This document shows positions 9,472 through 17,537 of a stretch of DNA of 64,000 nucleotides, piece after piece; positions within the stretch are counted from its first letter, which is position 1, and each line of letters opens with the position of its first letter. The position numbers and the translations under genes are program-made. A model generated the notes under the pieces. The model ran no database searches. It saw only the letters and a list, made by a program, of their open reading frames with translations, and was not told the DNA's origin. Location of the stretch: the NCBI RefSeq assembly GCF_011300215.1, contig NZ_CP049866.1:2790001-2854000 (forward strand). Reading direction: 5' to 3'. The stretch comes from Nocardioides piscis. Lineage in GTDB: Bacteria > Actinomycetota > Actinomycetes > Propionibacteriales > Nocardioidaceae.

Positions 9472-9520
9472 TGTCCTGCCTTGCCGCGGCGATGGGCGCG
9501 GGGGCACGCCACAGGGGCTG

Positions 9521-9526
9521 TAGATT
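9521..9526 (+). promoter_or_regulatory. Candidate -10 hexamer TAGATT for a leaderless mRNA
   Basis: TAGATT ends 7 nt before GTG 9534 and no ribosome-binding site lies between them, so transcription probably starts at or next to the start codon. Confidence 0.55.
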
Positions 9527-9533
9527 TCCCGGT

Positions 9534-12239
9534 GTGACCTCCACCGACGCCGCGACGAGTGCGCGCCCGCCCCGGCACTGGGAGGCTGACGTCCTCCTGC
9601 GCGACGGCGGCACGGCCCACATCCGGCCGATCCGTCCCGAGGACGCCGAGCTCCTGGTGGAGTTCTACAGCCGGGTCTCCGACGTCTCGAAGTACTACCG
9701 CTTCTTCTCCCCGATGCCCAACCTGTCCGAGCGCGACGTCGCGAGGTTCACCCAGGTCGACTACGTCAAGCGCGTCGCCATGATCATGTTGATCGCCGGC
9801 GAGATGATCGCGGTCGGTCGCTACGACAGCATCGAGCCGGGCCGGGCCGAGGTGGCGTTCCTCGTGGAGGACAAGCACCAGGGTCGCGGGATCGGCCAGC
9901 TGCTCCTGGAGCACCTCGCACAGGCCGGGCGCGAGCGCGGGGTCGAACGGTTCGTCGCGGAGGTGCTGCCGGACAACCAGGCGATGATCCACACGTTCAA
10001 GGACGCCGGCTACCAGGTCAAGAGCGCCTACGACGAGGGCGTGATGGAGCTGGAGTTCCGCATCGACCCCACCGACACGGCCATCGGGGTGATGGAGCAG
10101 CGTGAGCACCGGGCGGAGTCGGCGTCGATCGAGCGCTTCTTCCAGCCGCGCTCGGTCGCGGTCATCGGCGCGAGTCGCCGCCAGGACACGATCGGGAGGG
10201 CGCTGGTGCGCAACCTCGTCACCGGCGACTTCACCGGCCGGGTCTATGTCGTCAACCCGTCCGCCGACGCCGTGTCCGGGATGCCGGCCTACAAGAGCGT
10301 CGGCGACATCCCCGACGACGTCGACGTCGCGATCGTCGCCGTCCCGGCCGACGCCGTGCAAGACGTCGTGCTCGACTGCGCTGCCAAGGGCGTGCACGGC
10401 CTCGTGGTGATCTCGTCGGGCTTCGCCGAGACGGGCGAGGAGGGGCGCGTACGCCAACGCAAGCTCGTCGGGCTGTCCCGCTCCTACGGCCTGCGACTGA
10501 TCGGCCCCAACGCGCTGGGCGTGATCAACACCGACCCCGAGGTGAGCCTCAACGCCTCGCTCTCCACCCTGATGCCCCCGCGGGGGCGGGCGGGGTTCTT
10601 CTGCCAGTCCGGTGCCCTGGGGTCGGCGATCCTGGAGAAGGTCAACAACCGGGGGTTGGGCCTGTCGACGTTCGTCAGCGCCGGCAACCGCGCCGACGTG
10701 TCGGGCAACGACCTCCTGCAGTACTGGCTCGACGACGATGCCACCGAGGTGGTCCTGCTCTATCTCGAGTCGATCGGGAACCCGCGCAAGTTCTCCCGGA
10801 TCACTCGACGGGTGAGCCGCAAGAAGCCGATCATCGCCGTGCGCTCGGGCCGCTCGACCCAGGGCGTGCCGATGGGGCACGCGGTGCGCAAGATCGCTGC
10901 GCCCTCGCAGGCGGTCGATGCGATGTTCCGCCAGTCCGGCGTGATCCAGGTCGACACCCTGGAGGAGATGTTCGACGTCGCGCAGCTCCTGGCCCACCAG
11001 CCGCTGCCACGGGGGCGCCGCGTCGCGGTGGTCGGCAACTCCGACGCGCTCGGGCTGCTCGCCGCGGATGCGGCGACCAGCGTCGGCCTCGTCGTCAACA
11101 AGCAGGTCGCCCTCGGGGCCGAGGCGGGCGCCGAGGACTTCGAGGACGCACTCGACGCCGCCATCGACGACCCCGAGGTGGACGCGGTGGCGGCCATCTA
11201 CATCCCGCCGCTCAACGTGTCCGGCGAGGACGTCGCCAACGTCCTGGCCGCCGTGGGGGAGCAGTCGGACAAGCCGATCGTCTCGACGTTCCTCGGCGCC
11301 GAGGGTGTGCCGGAGCTGCTGCGCGTGCCCGACGTCGCCGGGTCGAGCGCGGGCCGCGGGTCCGTGCCGTCGTACCCCGCGGTCGAGGCCGCCGTCCGGG
11401 CGCTCGCACGGGTCGTGGAATACGCGATGTGGCTGCGAACCCCCGACAAGGCATCCGCCGACGACGAGCTCGTCGACCGGCAGGCGGCGCGACGCTTGGT
11501 CAACGAGCTCCTGATGAAGAACCCCGACGGGCTCGACCTCGGCCTGGCCGAGCAGCAGCAGCTTCTCGGTGCCTACGGCATCACGCTGTGGGAGACGCTC
11601 ACGGTGCAGAACCTCGACGAGGCGCTCCGCGCAGGCGAGGACCTCGGCTGGGACGTCGTCCTCAAGGCCACCGCCGACCACCTCAGGCACCGGCCAGACC
11701 TGGCGCACGTGTGGCGCAACATCGACAACCGCGAGGAGATGGCCGACGCGTGGGCCACCCTCAGCGAGCTGATCACCGAACCCGAGACGGCCGGTTTCGT
11801 GGTCCAGAAGAACGCTGCCCCCGGGGTCCCGGTGGGCATCTCCTCGATGGAGGACCCCCTCTTCGGCCCGGTGCTCTCCTTCGGGATCGGTGGTCCGCTG
11901 ACCGAGCTGCTGGGCGACCGGTCCTACCGGATCCCGCCGCTGGCCGAGCACGACGCGCAGGACATGGTCCGCGAGATCAAGGCGTCGCCGATCCTCTTCG
12001 GCTATCGCGGCAGCGAGATCGTCGACGTGACGGAGATCGAGGGGCTCGTACGCCGAGTGGCGCAGATCCAGCACGACCTGCCGGAGGTCCGCGCTCTCGA
12101 CCTGCCGCTGATCCTGGCGGGGGCGCACGGCGCCTCGGTCCTCGGTGCGGCCATCCGCATCGAGCCGGTCCTCGACGCGCGCTCGGACTGGTTCGTCCGC
12201 CGGCTCTCGACGCCACCGGGTGACACCCTGCCCGACTGA
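9534..12239 (+). CDS. GNAT acetyltransferase fused to an NDP-forming acyl-CoA synthetase-like protein
   Basis: 901 residues from GTG 9534. Domain order: GNAT (about 15-185, acetyl-CoA loop QGRGIGQLL near 116-124), CoA-binding Rossmann domain ([10 protein letters not shown] from about 205), succinyl-CoA-synthetase-like domains (about 330-640), and an ATP-grasp domain (about 650-900, with [15 protein letters not shown]). These Pat-type proteins acetylate lysines of metabolic enzymes such as acetyl-CoA synthetase; the synthetase half usually senses ligands and is not catalytic. Here the acetyltransferase is N-terminal, the reverse of the E. coli arrangement. The motif normally SHTG(S/A)LAG reads [10 protein letters not shown], consistent with lost ligase activity. 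Divergent from parC. Confidence 0.87.
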   Translation: MTSTDAATSARPPRHWEADVLLRDGGTAHIRPIRPEDAELLVEFYSRVSDVSKYYRFFSPMPNLSERDVARFTQVDYVKRVAMIMLIAGEMIAVGRYDSIEPGRAEVAFLVEDKHQGRGIGQLLLEHLAQAGRERGVERFVAEVLPDNQAMIHTFKDAGYQVKSAYDEGVMELEFRIDPTDTAIGVMEQREHRAESASIERFFQPRSVAVIGASRRQDTIGRALVRNLVTGDFTGRVYVVNPSADAVSGMPAYKSVGDIPDDVDVAIVAVPADAVQDVVLDCAAKGVHGLVVISSGFAETGEEGRVRQRKLVGLSRSYGLRLIGPNALGVINTDPEVSLNASLSTLMPPRGRAGFFCQSGALGSAILEKVNNRGLGLSTFVSAGNRADVSGNDLLQYWLDDDATEVVLLYLESIGNPRKFSRITRRVSRKKPIIAVRSGRSTQGVPMGHAVRKIAAPSQAVDAMFRQSGVIQVDTLEEMFDVAQLLAHQPLPRGRRVAVVGNSDALGLLAADAATSVGLVVNKQVALGAEAGAEDFEDALDAAIDDPEVDAVAAIYIPPLNVSGEDVANVLAAVGEQSDKPIVSTFLGAEGVPELLRVPDVAGSSAGRGSVPSYPAVEAAVRALARVVEYAMWLRTPDKASADDELVDRQAARRLVNELLMKNPDGLDLGLAEQQQLLGAYGITLWETLTVQNLDEALRAGEDLGWDVVLKATADHLRHRPDLAHVWRNIDNREEMADAWATLSELITEPETAGFVVQKNAAPGVPVGISSMEDPLFGPVLSFGIGGPLTELLGDRSYRIPPLAEHDAQDMVREIKASPILFGYRGSEIVDVTEIEGLVRRVAQIQHDLPEVRALDLPLILAGAHGASVLGAAIRIEPVLDARSDWFVRRLSTPPGDTLPD

Positions 12240-12271
12240 GCCGTGTCGTGGGCGCGTGACAGACTGCGGCC

Positions 12272-12856
12272 ATGCGCAGCAAGACGTCCGAGACCGGTCC
12301 CGCAGTGGAGCTCCGGCGAGCCATCGAGCACACCGGCTACTACCCCGAGATCGTCTCGGACGGGGTCTTCGCCGCCCTGGGGGGCGAGGAGCTGGTGGCG
12401 TACTACCTCCACCACGAGCCCACCTTCGACCGCGACGAGGTGCGTCGCCACCTCACGGTGGCCGTGCTGACCCCCACCCGGCTGGTGCTGGCCCACACCG
12501 ACGAGCACGCCGGGGACGACCTGCTGCCCGACCCCTACACGTCGACCTCGACCGAGGCGGTGTCGCTCTCGGGAGTCCGCTCGGTCGTCGTCACCCGGAT
12601 GATCACCAACCCCACTTCCGGGCCCTCGACCCCAGCGGAGGCCGTGCTGACCGTCGGCTGGGGCGGGGTCGGGCGCATCGACCTGGAGCCGGCCGGCTGC
12701 TCGGACCCCAACTGCGACGCTGACCACGGCTACACCGGGGTCATCGCCGGCGACGACTTCTCGCTGCGCGTCTCTGCCGCGGCCGACGGAGGAGAGGCGG
12801 TCGGGCGACTCCTCGGCTTCGCCGAGGCCCTGTCCGCCCGGACCCGGGGCGCGTGA
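12272..12856 (+). CDS. DUF5998 family protein
   Basis: 194 residues from ATG 12272. Conserved actinobacterial protein of unknown function with a beta-rich middle section (RRHLTVAVLTPTRLVLAHTD, then SVVVTRMITNP). A small Cys/His cluster (CSDPNCDADHGY, about residues 145-156) could bind metal. The stop overlaps the start of the phosphodiesterase-like gene by 4 nt, so the two are translated together; this pairing suggests a shared pathway, but nothing in the sequence identifies it. Confidence 0.75.
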   Translation: MRSKTSETGPAVELRRAIEHTGYYPEIVSDGVFAALGGEELVAYYLHHEPTFDRDEVRRHLTVAVLTPTRLVLAHTDEHAGDDLLPDPYTSTSTEAVSLSGVRSVVVTRMITNPTSGPSTPAEAVLTVGWGGVGRIDLEPAGCSDPNCDADHGYTGVIAGDDFSLRVSAAADGGEAVGRLLGFAEALSARTRGA

Positions 12857-13980
12857 GCGAGCTCCTGCTCCCGGCCTACGGAGAGCGCTCGCTGGGTGAC
12901 GTCGTGCCCGCGGTCGCACGCGGCCTGGGCCTCGACCCCTCGGTCGCCGGGCAGCCACCGTCGGACCTGGTGCTGCCCGACGCGCCCGCCTACGTGGTCT
13001 TCCTGATCGACGGGCTGGGGGCCGAGCTCCTGCGCCGCTACGCGCACGCAGCGCCATACCTCACCTCGTTGATGAGGGGTGCCACGATCGGTACGTCGGG
13101 TGTCCCCTCGACCACCGCCACCAGCCTCACCTCGCTGGGCACCGGCCTGGTGCCGGGGGCGCACGGGCTGATCGGCTACACGGCGCGGATGCCCGGCACC
13201 GACAAGCTGATCAACCACCTGAAGTGGGACGCCTCGATCGACCCGCACGTGTGGCAGCCGCACCCGACGGCCTTCGCCCGGCTCACGAGGGCGGGAGTCA
13301 ACGTCACGGTCGTGAACAAGCGCTCCTTCGAGGGCTCGGGGCTGACCAGGGCCGCGCACCGCGGGGCTGAGTTCGTCGGCGCAGACCTCGTCGGTGAACG
13401 CATCGCTGCCATGGTCACAGCCGGCCGGCACGCGCCGTCGCTGACCTATGTCTATGACTCCGACCTCGACTGGACAGGCCACAGGTTCGGCGTCGCCTCG
13501 ACCCAGTGGCTCCAGCAGCTGGCGATGGTCGATGCCGAGGCGGAGCAGATGCGCGAGGCGCTGGCTCCGTCGGTGAGGTTCGTGATCGTGGCCGACCACG
13601 GCATGGTCGACTCAGCGCTCTCGTCCCGGGTCGACGTCGACGAGGTGCCCGAGCTCCGCGACGGCGTCGACCTGTTGGGTGGCGAAGCGCGCTTCCGCCA
13701 CCTCTACTGCGCCCCCGGTGCGGTCGACAGCGTCGTGTCGACCTGGAGCGAGACCCTGGGATCGCGTGCCCTCGTCGTCACCCGCGACGACGCCGTCGCG
13801 CGCGGGTGGTTCGGCGAGGTGGCGGACAGCGTGCTGCCGCGGGTGGGGGACGTGATGGTCGCGTGTCGTGGCGACGCTGCTGTCGTGTCGAGCGTCGACT
13901 TCTCCTATGAGACGCAGCTGATCGGGATGCACGGGTCGCTCACGCCGGACGAGATGCTGATCCCCATCCTGGTTGACTGA
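12853..13980 (+). CDS. Alkaline-phosphatase-superfamily phosphodiesterase / nucleotide pyrophosphatase-like
   Basis: 375 residues from GTG 12853 (GTGA overlap with the preceding stop). Metal-binding and catalytic motifs of the type I phosphodiesterase/NPP family are visible: FLIDGLG near residues 51-57, a threonine-rich catalytic loop GVPSTTATSLTSLGTG (about 81-96), YVYDSDLDWTGH (about 199-210) and VADHGM (about 244-249). No signal peptide, so probably cytoplasmic. Substrate not predictable; nucleotide or phospho-diester hydrolysis is the family theme. Confidence 0.82.
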   Translation: MSELLLPAYGERSLGDVVPAVARGLGLDPSVAGQPPSDLVLPDAPAYVVFLIDGLGAELLRRYAHAAPYLTSLMRGATIGTSGVPSTTATSLTSLGTGLVPGAHGLIGYTARMPGTDKLINHLKWDASIDPHVWQPHPTAFARLTRAGVNVTVVNKRSFEGSGLTRAAHRGAEFVGADLVGERIAAMVTAGRHAPSLTYVYDSDLDWTGHRFGVASTQWLQQLAMVDAEAEQMREALAPSVRFVIVADHGMVDSALSSRVDVDEVPELRDGVDLLGGEARFRHLYCAPGAVDSVVSTWSETLGSRALVVTRDDAVARGWFGEVADSVLPRVGDVMVACRGDAAVVSSVDFSYETQLIGMHGSLTPDEMLIPILVD

Positions 13981-14020
13981 TGACCGTGCACCACTGCCCG
14001 TCATCCCGGACCTGCAGGGG

Positions 14021-14431
14021 TCAGGTCGGGTTCGGGCCAGAGATCAAGGGGCGGGGTGCAAGGAGCTCCTCGACCAGATCGAGGAGCTCCCGGATCGAAC
14101 CGCCCTTGGCGACGTAGCGATCTGCTCCAGCCTCGAGGGCCTTGTCCGCCATCGTGCCCTGGTCGAAACCGGAGAGCACGATCACTCGGACGTCGGGGAC
14201 TGCGGCGCGGATCAGGGGGAGCGCCTCGAGGCCGTCCATGCGTGGCATCGCGAGGTCGAGCATGACCAGGTCTGGTTTCAGCTCGGACGCACGTTGCACC
14301 GCTTCTACTCCGTCCGCTGCCTCCCCCACGACGGTCAGTCCAGTGCGCGCATCCATGGCCAGACGCAACAGGAAGCGGATCTCCTCGGCATCATCGACGA
14401 GCAGGACACGATGTGAGGTCTCCGGGTTCAT
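14021..14431 (-). CDS. Stand-alone CheY-like response regulator
   Basis: 136 residues comprising only a receiver domain. It has the acidic pair in LLVDDAEE, the phospho-accepting Asp in MLDLAMP, the Thr/Ser switch position in VLSG and the invariant Lys in VAKG. No DNA-binding output follows, so it acts by protein contact or as a phosphate sink. Its ATG overlaps the stop of the PAS sensor gene by 1 nt (TGATG), a tight one-to-one coupling. The C-terminal tail LAPRPLISGPNPT is short and unstructured. Confidence 0.88.
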   Translation of the reverse strand: MNPETSHRVLLVDDAEEIRFLLRLAMDARTGLTVVGEAADGVEAVQRASELKPDLVMLDLAMPRMDGLEALPLIRAAVPDVRVIVLSGFDQGTMADKALEAGADRYVAKGGSIRELLDLVEELLAPRPLISGPNPT

Positions 14432-15855
14432 CAGTTCTCCTGTCCGCCAGCAGCTGTGCGCCGTTCGGCACCTATCAGGGCTGGTGCGCTGCGGACGAGG
14501 TCGCCGGGTCTGATCCCCTCACCGCCGAGCGGTTCGAGCAGGTCGTCCATCATCGTGCGAGCGGCTGCGAGGGTTTCCGCGAGATAGTCCGCGGAGTTCT
14601 CGACCTGTCCCTGTTCGAGTGCGTACAGCGCGGCCACCAGGCCCTGGACCACGTTGTCGTTGATCTCCAGTGCCTGGCGCCGTTTCAGCTGGGCTTCGGC
14701 GAAGTGGGCCGCGAGCGCTTCGCGTTCGAGCCGTGGCTCGGCGTCTCGCAGGAACACGGCCACGAGGTTCTCTCCCGTGGCATCGCCGTCGTCAGGCGTG
14801 ACCAGGACGGTGACCAGGTCGAGGGTCAGCTGGCGACCGTCGAGGCCTGGGGCGTGGACCCCGGTCGTTCCGCCGTGCGGCCAGCTCGGCATGATCTCGT
14901 GGATGTCGTGGCCCCGGGGGTCGCCGCCGAGGAGCTCGTGAGCGCGCGGGTTTGCCTCGGTGACCCGCTGATCCTCGTCGAGGACGACGATCGCATCGGG
15001 CGCGGAGTTGACCAGGCCCTCGAAGCGGGCTGCGATCCGTTCGCGCGCTTGAGTTGTCCGTACCTGGTCGGTGATGTCGATGCAGGTCCCGCGCATCCGG
15101 ACCGGCTGCGAGCTGCCGTCCATGATGACCTCGCCGTTCGAGGAGAGGAACCGGACCTCGCCGTCTGGGCGCACGATCCGCTCGATCATCTGGTAGGGCT
15201 CGCCAGTTGCATAGGCGTTCTGGTGCAGGGCGCTGATCCGGTCGCGGTCGCCAGGGTGGATCAGCGAGATGAACTTCTCATACGTCGGCTCGAACGACTG
15301 CGGTTCGTGGCCATAGATGCGGAACAGCTGGTCGGACCACGTGTTGGTGTCCGAGGCGATGTGCCAGTCGTAGTCGCCCATGTTGGCCAGCTGCTGGGCG
15401 CTGGCCACCCGGGTGACGAGATCTGCGAGCTCCTCCTGTGCCTGAGCGCGGGCTACAAGCGCATCCAACGTGGTCAGGGTGTGGTCCAGATCCCCGGGTT
15501 CGGCCCGGCCGGTCCCCCACGCAAGCATGAGCACGCCGGCCTCACCGGGCAGGCGGTGGGTCGCAAGGTCCTCGATCCCCTCCCTGTGCCAGGTCGGCGG
15601 AACGGGGTGGCGGTCCAGCAGGGCGCCGTCCTTGCTGTCCGTGGCGATCTGGGGCAGCGCGTCGGTGTCCAGGCTCGACCCGGCACGCGCCGAGAGACGA
15701 AGTCCCTCATGGGTGGGCGTGAGAACCAGCGCAGCATCTGCGTGGGTGACCTCGAGCAGCACCTGGAGGGCGCCTGCCACGACATCGGGTGCGGCCTGCT
15801 CGACCAGGGCCTGGGCCAGCCCGAGAAGACGCCCCGTCCGGCTCGGGAAATTCAT
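14431..15855 (-). CDS. GAF/PAS-domain sensor with histidine-less HisKA_3-like helix
   Basis: 474 residues, soluble. Order: GAF-like domain (about 10-150), PAS_3-type domain (about 165-285: MGDYDWHIASDTNTWSDQLF through CIDITDQV), second PAS (about 300-395: SAPDAIVVLDEDQRVTEANP), then a helix RRQALEINDNVVQGLVAALY (about 408-427) resembling the dimerisation helix of HisKA_3 kinases. In kinases this helix reads E-L/I-H-D; here Asn replaces the phospho-accepting His. No HATPase domain follows. So it is a sensor without kinase machinery, translationally coupled to a receiver protein. It probably modulates that receiver or a separate kinase. RBS GAGGAG precedes ATG 15855. Confidence 0.8.
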   Translation of the reverse strand: MNFPSRTGRLLGLAQALVEQAAPDVVAGALQVLLEVTHADAALVLTPTHEGLRLSARAGSSLDTDALPQIATDSKDGALLDRHPVPPTWHREGIEDLATHRLPGEAGVLMLAWGTGRAEPGDLDHTLTTLDALVARAQAQEELADLVTRVASAQQLANMGDYDWHIASDTNTWSDQLFRIYGHEPQSFEPTYEKFISLIHPGDRDRISALHQNAYATGEPYQMIERIVRPDGEVRFLSSNGEVIMDGSSQPVRMRGTCIDITDQVRTTQARERIAARFEGLVNSAPDAIVVLDEDQRVTEANPRAHELLGGDPRGHDIHEIMPSWPHGGTTGVHAPGLDGRQLTLDLVTVLVTPDDGDATGENLVAVFLRDAEPRLEREALAAHFAEAQLKRRQALEINDNVVQGLVAALYALEQGQVENSADYLAETLAAARTMMDDLLEPLGGEGIRPGDLVRSAPALIGAERRTAAGGQEN

Positions 15856-15998
15856 ACCGTCTCCTCACGAGGGTTTGGCGGCGCGGACGTCAGTCCGTGC
15901 CTGGGCGCCACCACCCCGCCGTGTTTCCCAGGCCAGACTGTACGCCGCGGGGGCCCTTGGGCGCAGCCGCTTCACCGTGTCTTTACCTCGGCGCCGCC

Positions 15999-16667
15999 TC
16001 AGCCGAAGGGCAGCGGCTCGGGCGCCAGGGAGACGGCCTTGGCCCGGGCGGCGGTGAGTCGCCGGCGGTGGTGCTGGCGGCAGAGCACCTCGTAGGCCAC
16101 GTGGGCGGGCTCGGCAGAGGTGTCGGCAGAAGCCTCGGACTCGACGTCCCCGACCACGACGACATCGCCCTCGGTGACCATGATCCCGTCCTCGGTCCGG
16201 GCGTTGTGGGTGGCGCGCTTGCCGCACCAGCAGAGCGCCTCGACCTGCAGGACGTTCATCCGGTCGGCGAGCTCGACGAGCCGCGCGCTGCCGGGGAAGA
16301 GGTGGGAGCGGAAGTCAGTGAGGATGCCGAAGGCGAAGACGTCGATCTGGAGCTCGTCGGCGACCTTGGCGAGCTGGTCGATCTGCTCGCGGGTGTAGAA
16401 CTGGGCCTCGTCGCAGATCAGGTAGTCGACGCGACCGCCGGCGGTGAGGGTGGTGACGATGTCGCGCCAGAAGTCGAAGTCGGGGTCGACCTCGCGCGCC
16501 TCGTGGGTCAGGCCGAGGCGACTGGAGACGACGGCGGCGCCCGAGCGGTCGCGACTCGTGAAGATCCTCCCCACCCGACCGCGGGCCGCATGGTTGTGGT
16601 TGGTCTGCAGCGCGAGGGTCGACTTGCCGCTGTCCATCGTCCCGGTGAAGAAGTGCAGTTCAGCCAC
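15999..16667 (-). CDS. tdk: Thymidine kinase (type II)
   Basis: 222 residues from GTG 16667. Phosphorylates thymidine for dTTP salvage. Walker A motif GTMDSGKS at 9-16, catalytic CDEAQFY segment (Walker B with the catalytic Glu), and a zinc-ribbon lasso with CWCGK and a later CRQHH. No ribosome-binding site precedes the start. It is divergent from the sulfurtransferase gene with only 35 nt between start codons, so promoters must overlap. Confidence 0.93.
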   Translation of the reverse strand: MAELHFFTGTMDSGKSTLALQTNHNHAARGRVGRIFTSRDRSGAAVVSSRLGLTHEAREVDPDFDFWRDIVTTLTAGGRVDYLICDEAQFYTREQIDQLAKVADELQIDVFAFGILTDFRSHLFPGSARLVELADRMNVLQVEALCWCGKRATHNARTEDGIMVTEGDVVVVGDVESEASADTSAEPAHVAYEVLCRQHHRRRLTAARAKAVSLAPEPLPFG

Positions 16668-16690
16668 GGGAGGAGATGGTGTCACAGGAC

Positions 16691-16696
16691 TAGATT
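16691..16696 (+). promoter_or_regulatory. Candidate -10 hexamer TAGATT (leaderless)
   Basis: TAGATT ends 6 nt before GTG 16703 of the sulfurtransferase gene; there is no room for a ribosome-binding site. Confidence 0.55.
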
Positions 16697-16702
16697 GGAT
16701 CC

Positions 16703-17526
16703 GTGGACACATCACCGCTGATCACCGTCGAGGACCTGCGGCAGGACCACGCGGACCTGACGATCCTCGACGTCCGCTACCGCCTGGGCGGGCCCCCGGG
16801 TCGCGAGGAGTTCACGACAGGTCACGTCCCCGGGGCGTCGTACGTCGATCTCGACACCGCCCTGGCAAGCAGCCCCGGCGATCCGGTGGACGAGCGCGGA
16901 CGACACCCACTCCCCGAGCCGGCCGACTTCATCGCGGCCATGCAGGCGGTCGGCGTGGGGCTGGAGCGCCCGGTCGTGGTCTACGACGACTGGGGTGGCC
17001 GGGCGGCAGCGCGGGCTTGGTGGCTCCTACGGCACTACGGCCACCGGTCGGTGCGCGTCCTCGACGGGGGCTGGCCGGCCTGGTTGGCTGCGGGGGAGAG
17101 GTCGAGACCGGCGACGTCGTCCCCGAGCGCGGCGACTTCCACGGCAGCCCGGGCTCGATGCGGCTGGTGGGCGCCGACGCCTTGGAGCGCGTCGCCGTCG
17201 TCGTCGACGCGCGAGCCCCCGAGCGCTTCCGGGGGGAGGCCGAGCCGGTCGACCCGGTGGCAGGGCACGTGCCGGGTGCCGTGAACGTCGACACCGCGCG
17301 CAACCTCGACAACCACGGACACTTCCGCGGGGCGGCAGAGCTGCGCGAGCTCTATGCGGGCGTCGGCGCGACCGAGGGCGCTGACGTCGCGGCCTACTGC
17401 GGGTCGGGGGTGACCGCGACCCACGACATCCTGGCCATGGAGGTCGCGGGGATCCACTCAGCCCTGTTCGCGTCGAGCTGGAGCGGCTGGGTGGCCGACC
17501 CGGAGCACCCCGTCGAGCGAGGGTGA
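16703..17526 (+). CDS. sseA: Thiosulfate/3-mercaptopyruvate sulfurtransferase (two rhodanese domains), frameshifted in this sequence
   Basis: GTG 16703 opens rhodanese domain 1 (ILDVRYRLGG to VLDGGWPAWLAAG). The frame is then lost at a run of five G (17092-17096) and similarity continues in another frame (GEVETGDVVPERG to the TGA at 17524). The 824-nt length is one short of a multiple of three; one added G gives 274 residues, the normal family length. The second domain has the catalytic cysteine in YCGSGVTA (about Cys233). Transfers sulfur from thiosulfate or mercaptopyruvate to acceptors such as cyanide or thioredoxin. Probably intact in vivo. Confidence 0.87.
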
Positions 17527-17537
17527 ACCTCGCGCTG

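Noticed and set aside
9468..12128. Antisense open frame of 886 codons on the minus strand opposite the acetyltransferase fusion
   Set aside because: Arg/His/Asp/Gly-rich translation without motifs, typical of antisense frames in GC-rich coding DNA; the plus-strand gene is clear.
14005..14031. CCCGGACCTG / CAGGTCGGG hairpin between the phosphodiesterase and receiver genes
   Set aside because: Imperfect and overlapping the receiver stop; possible terminator but not convincing.
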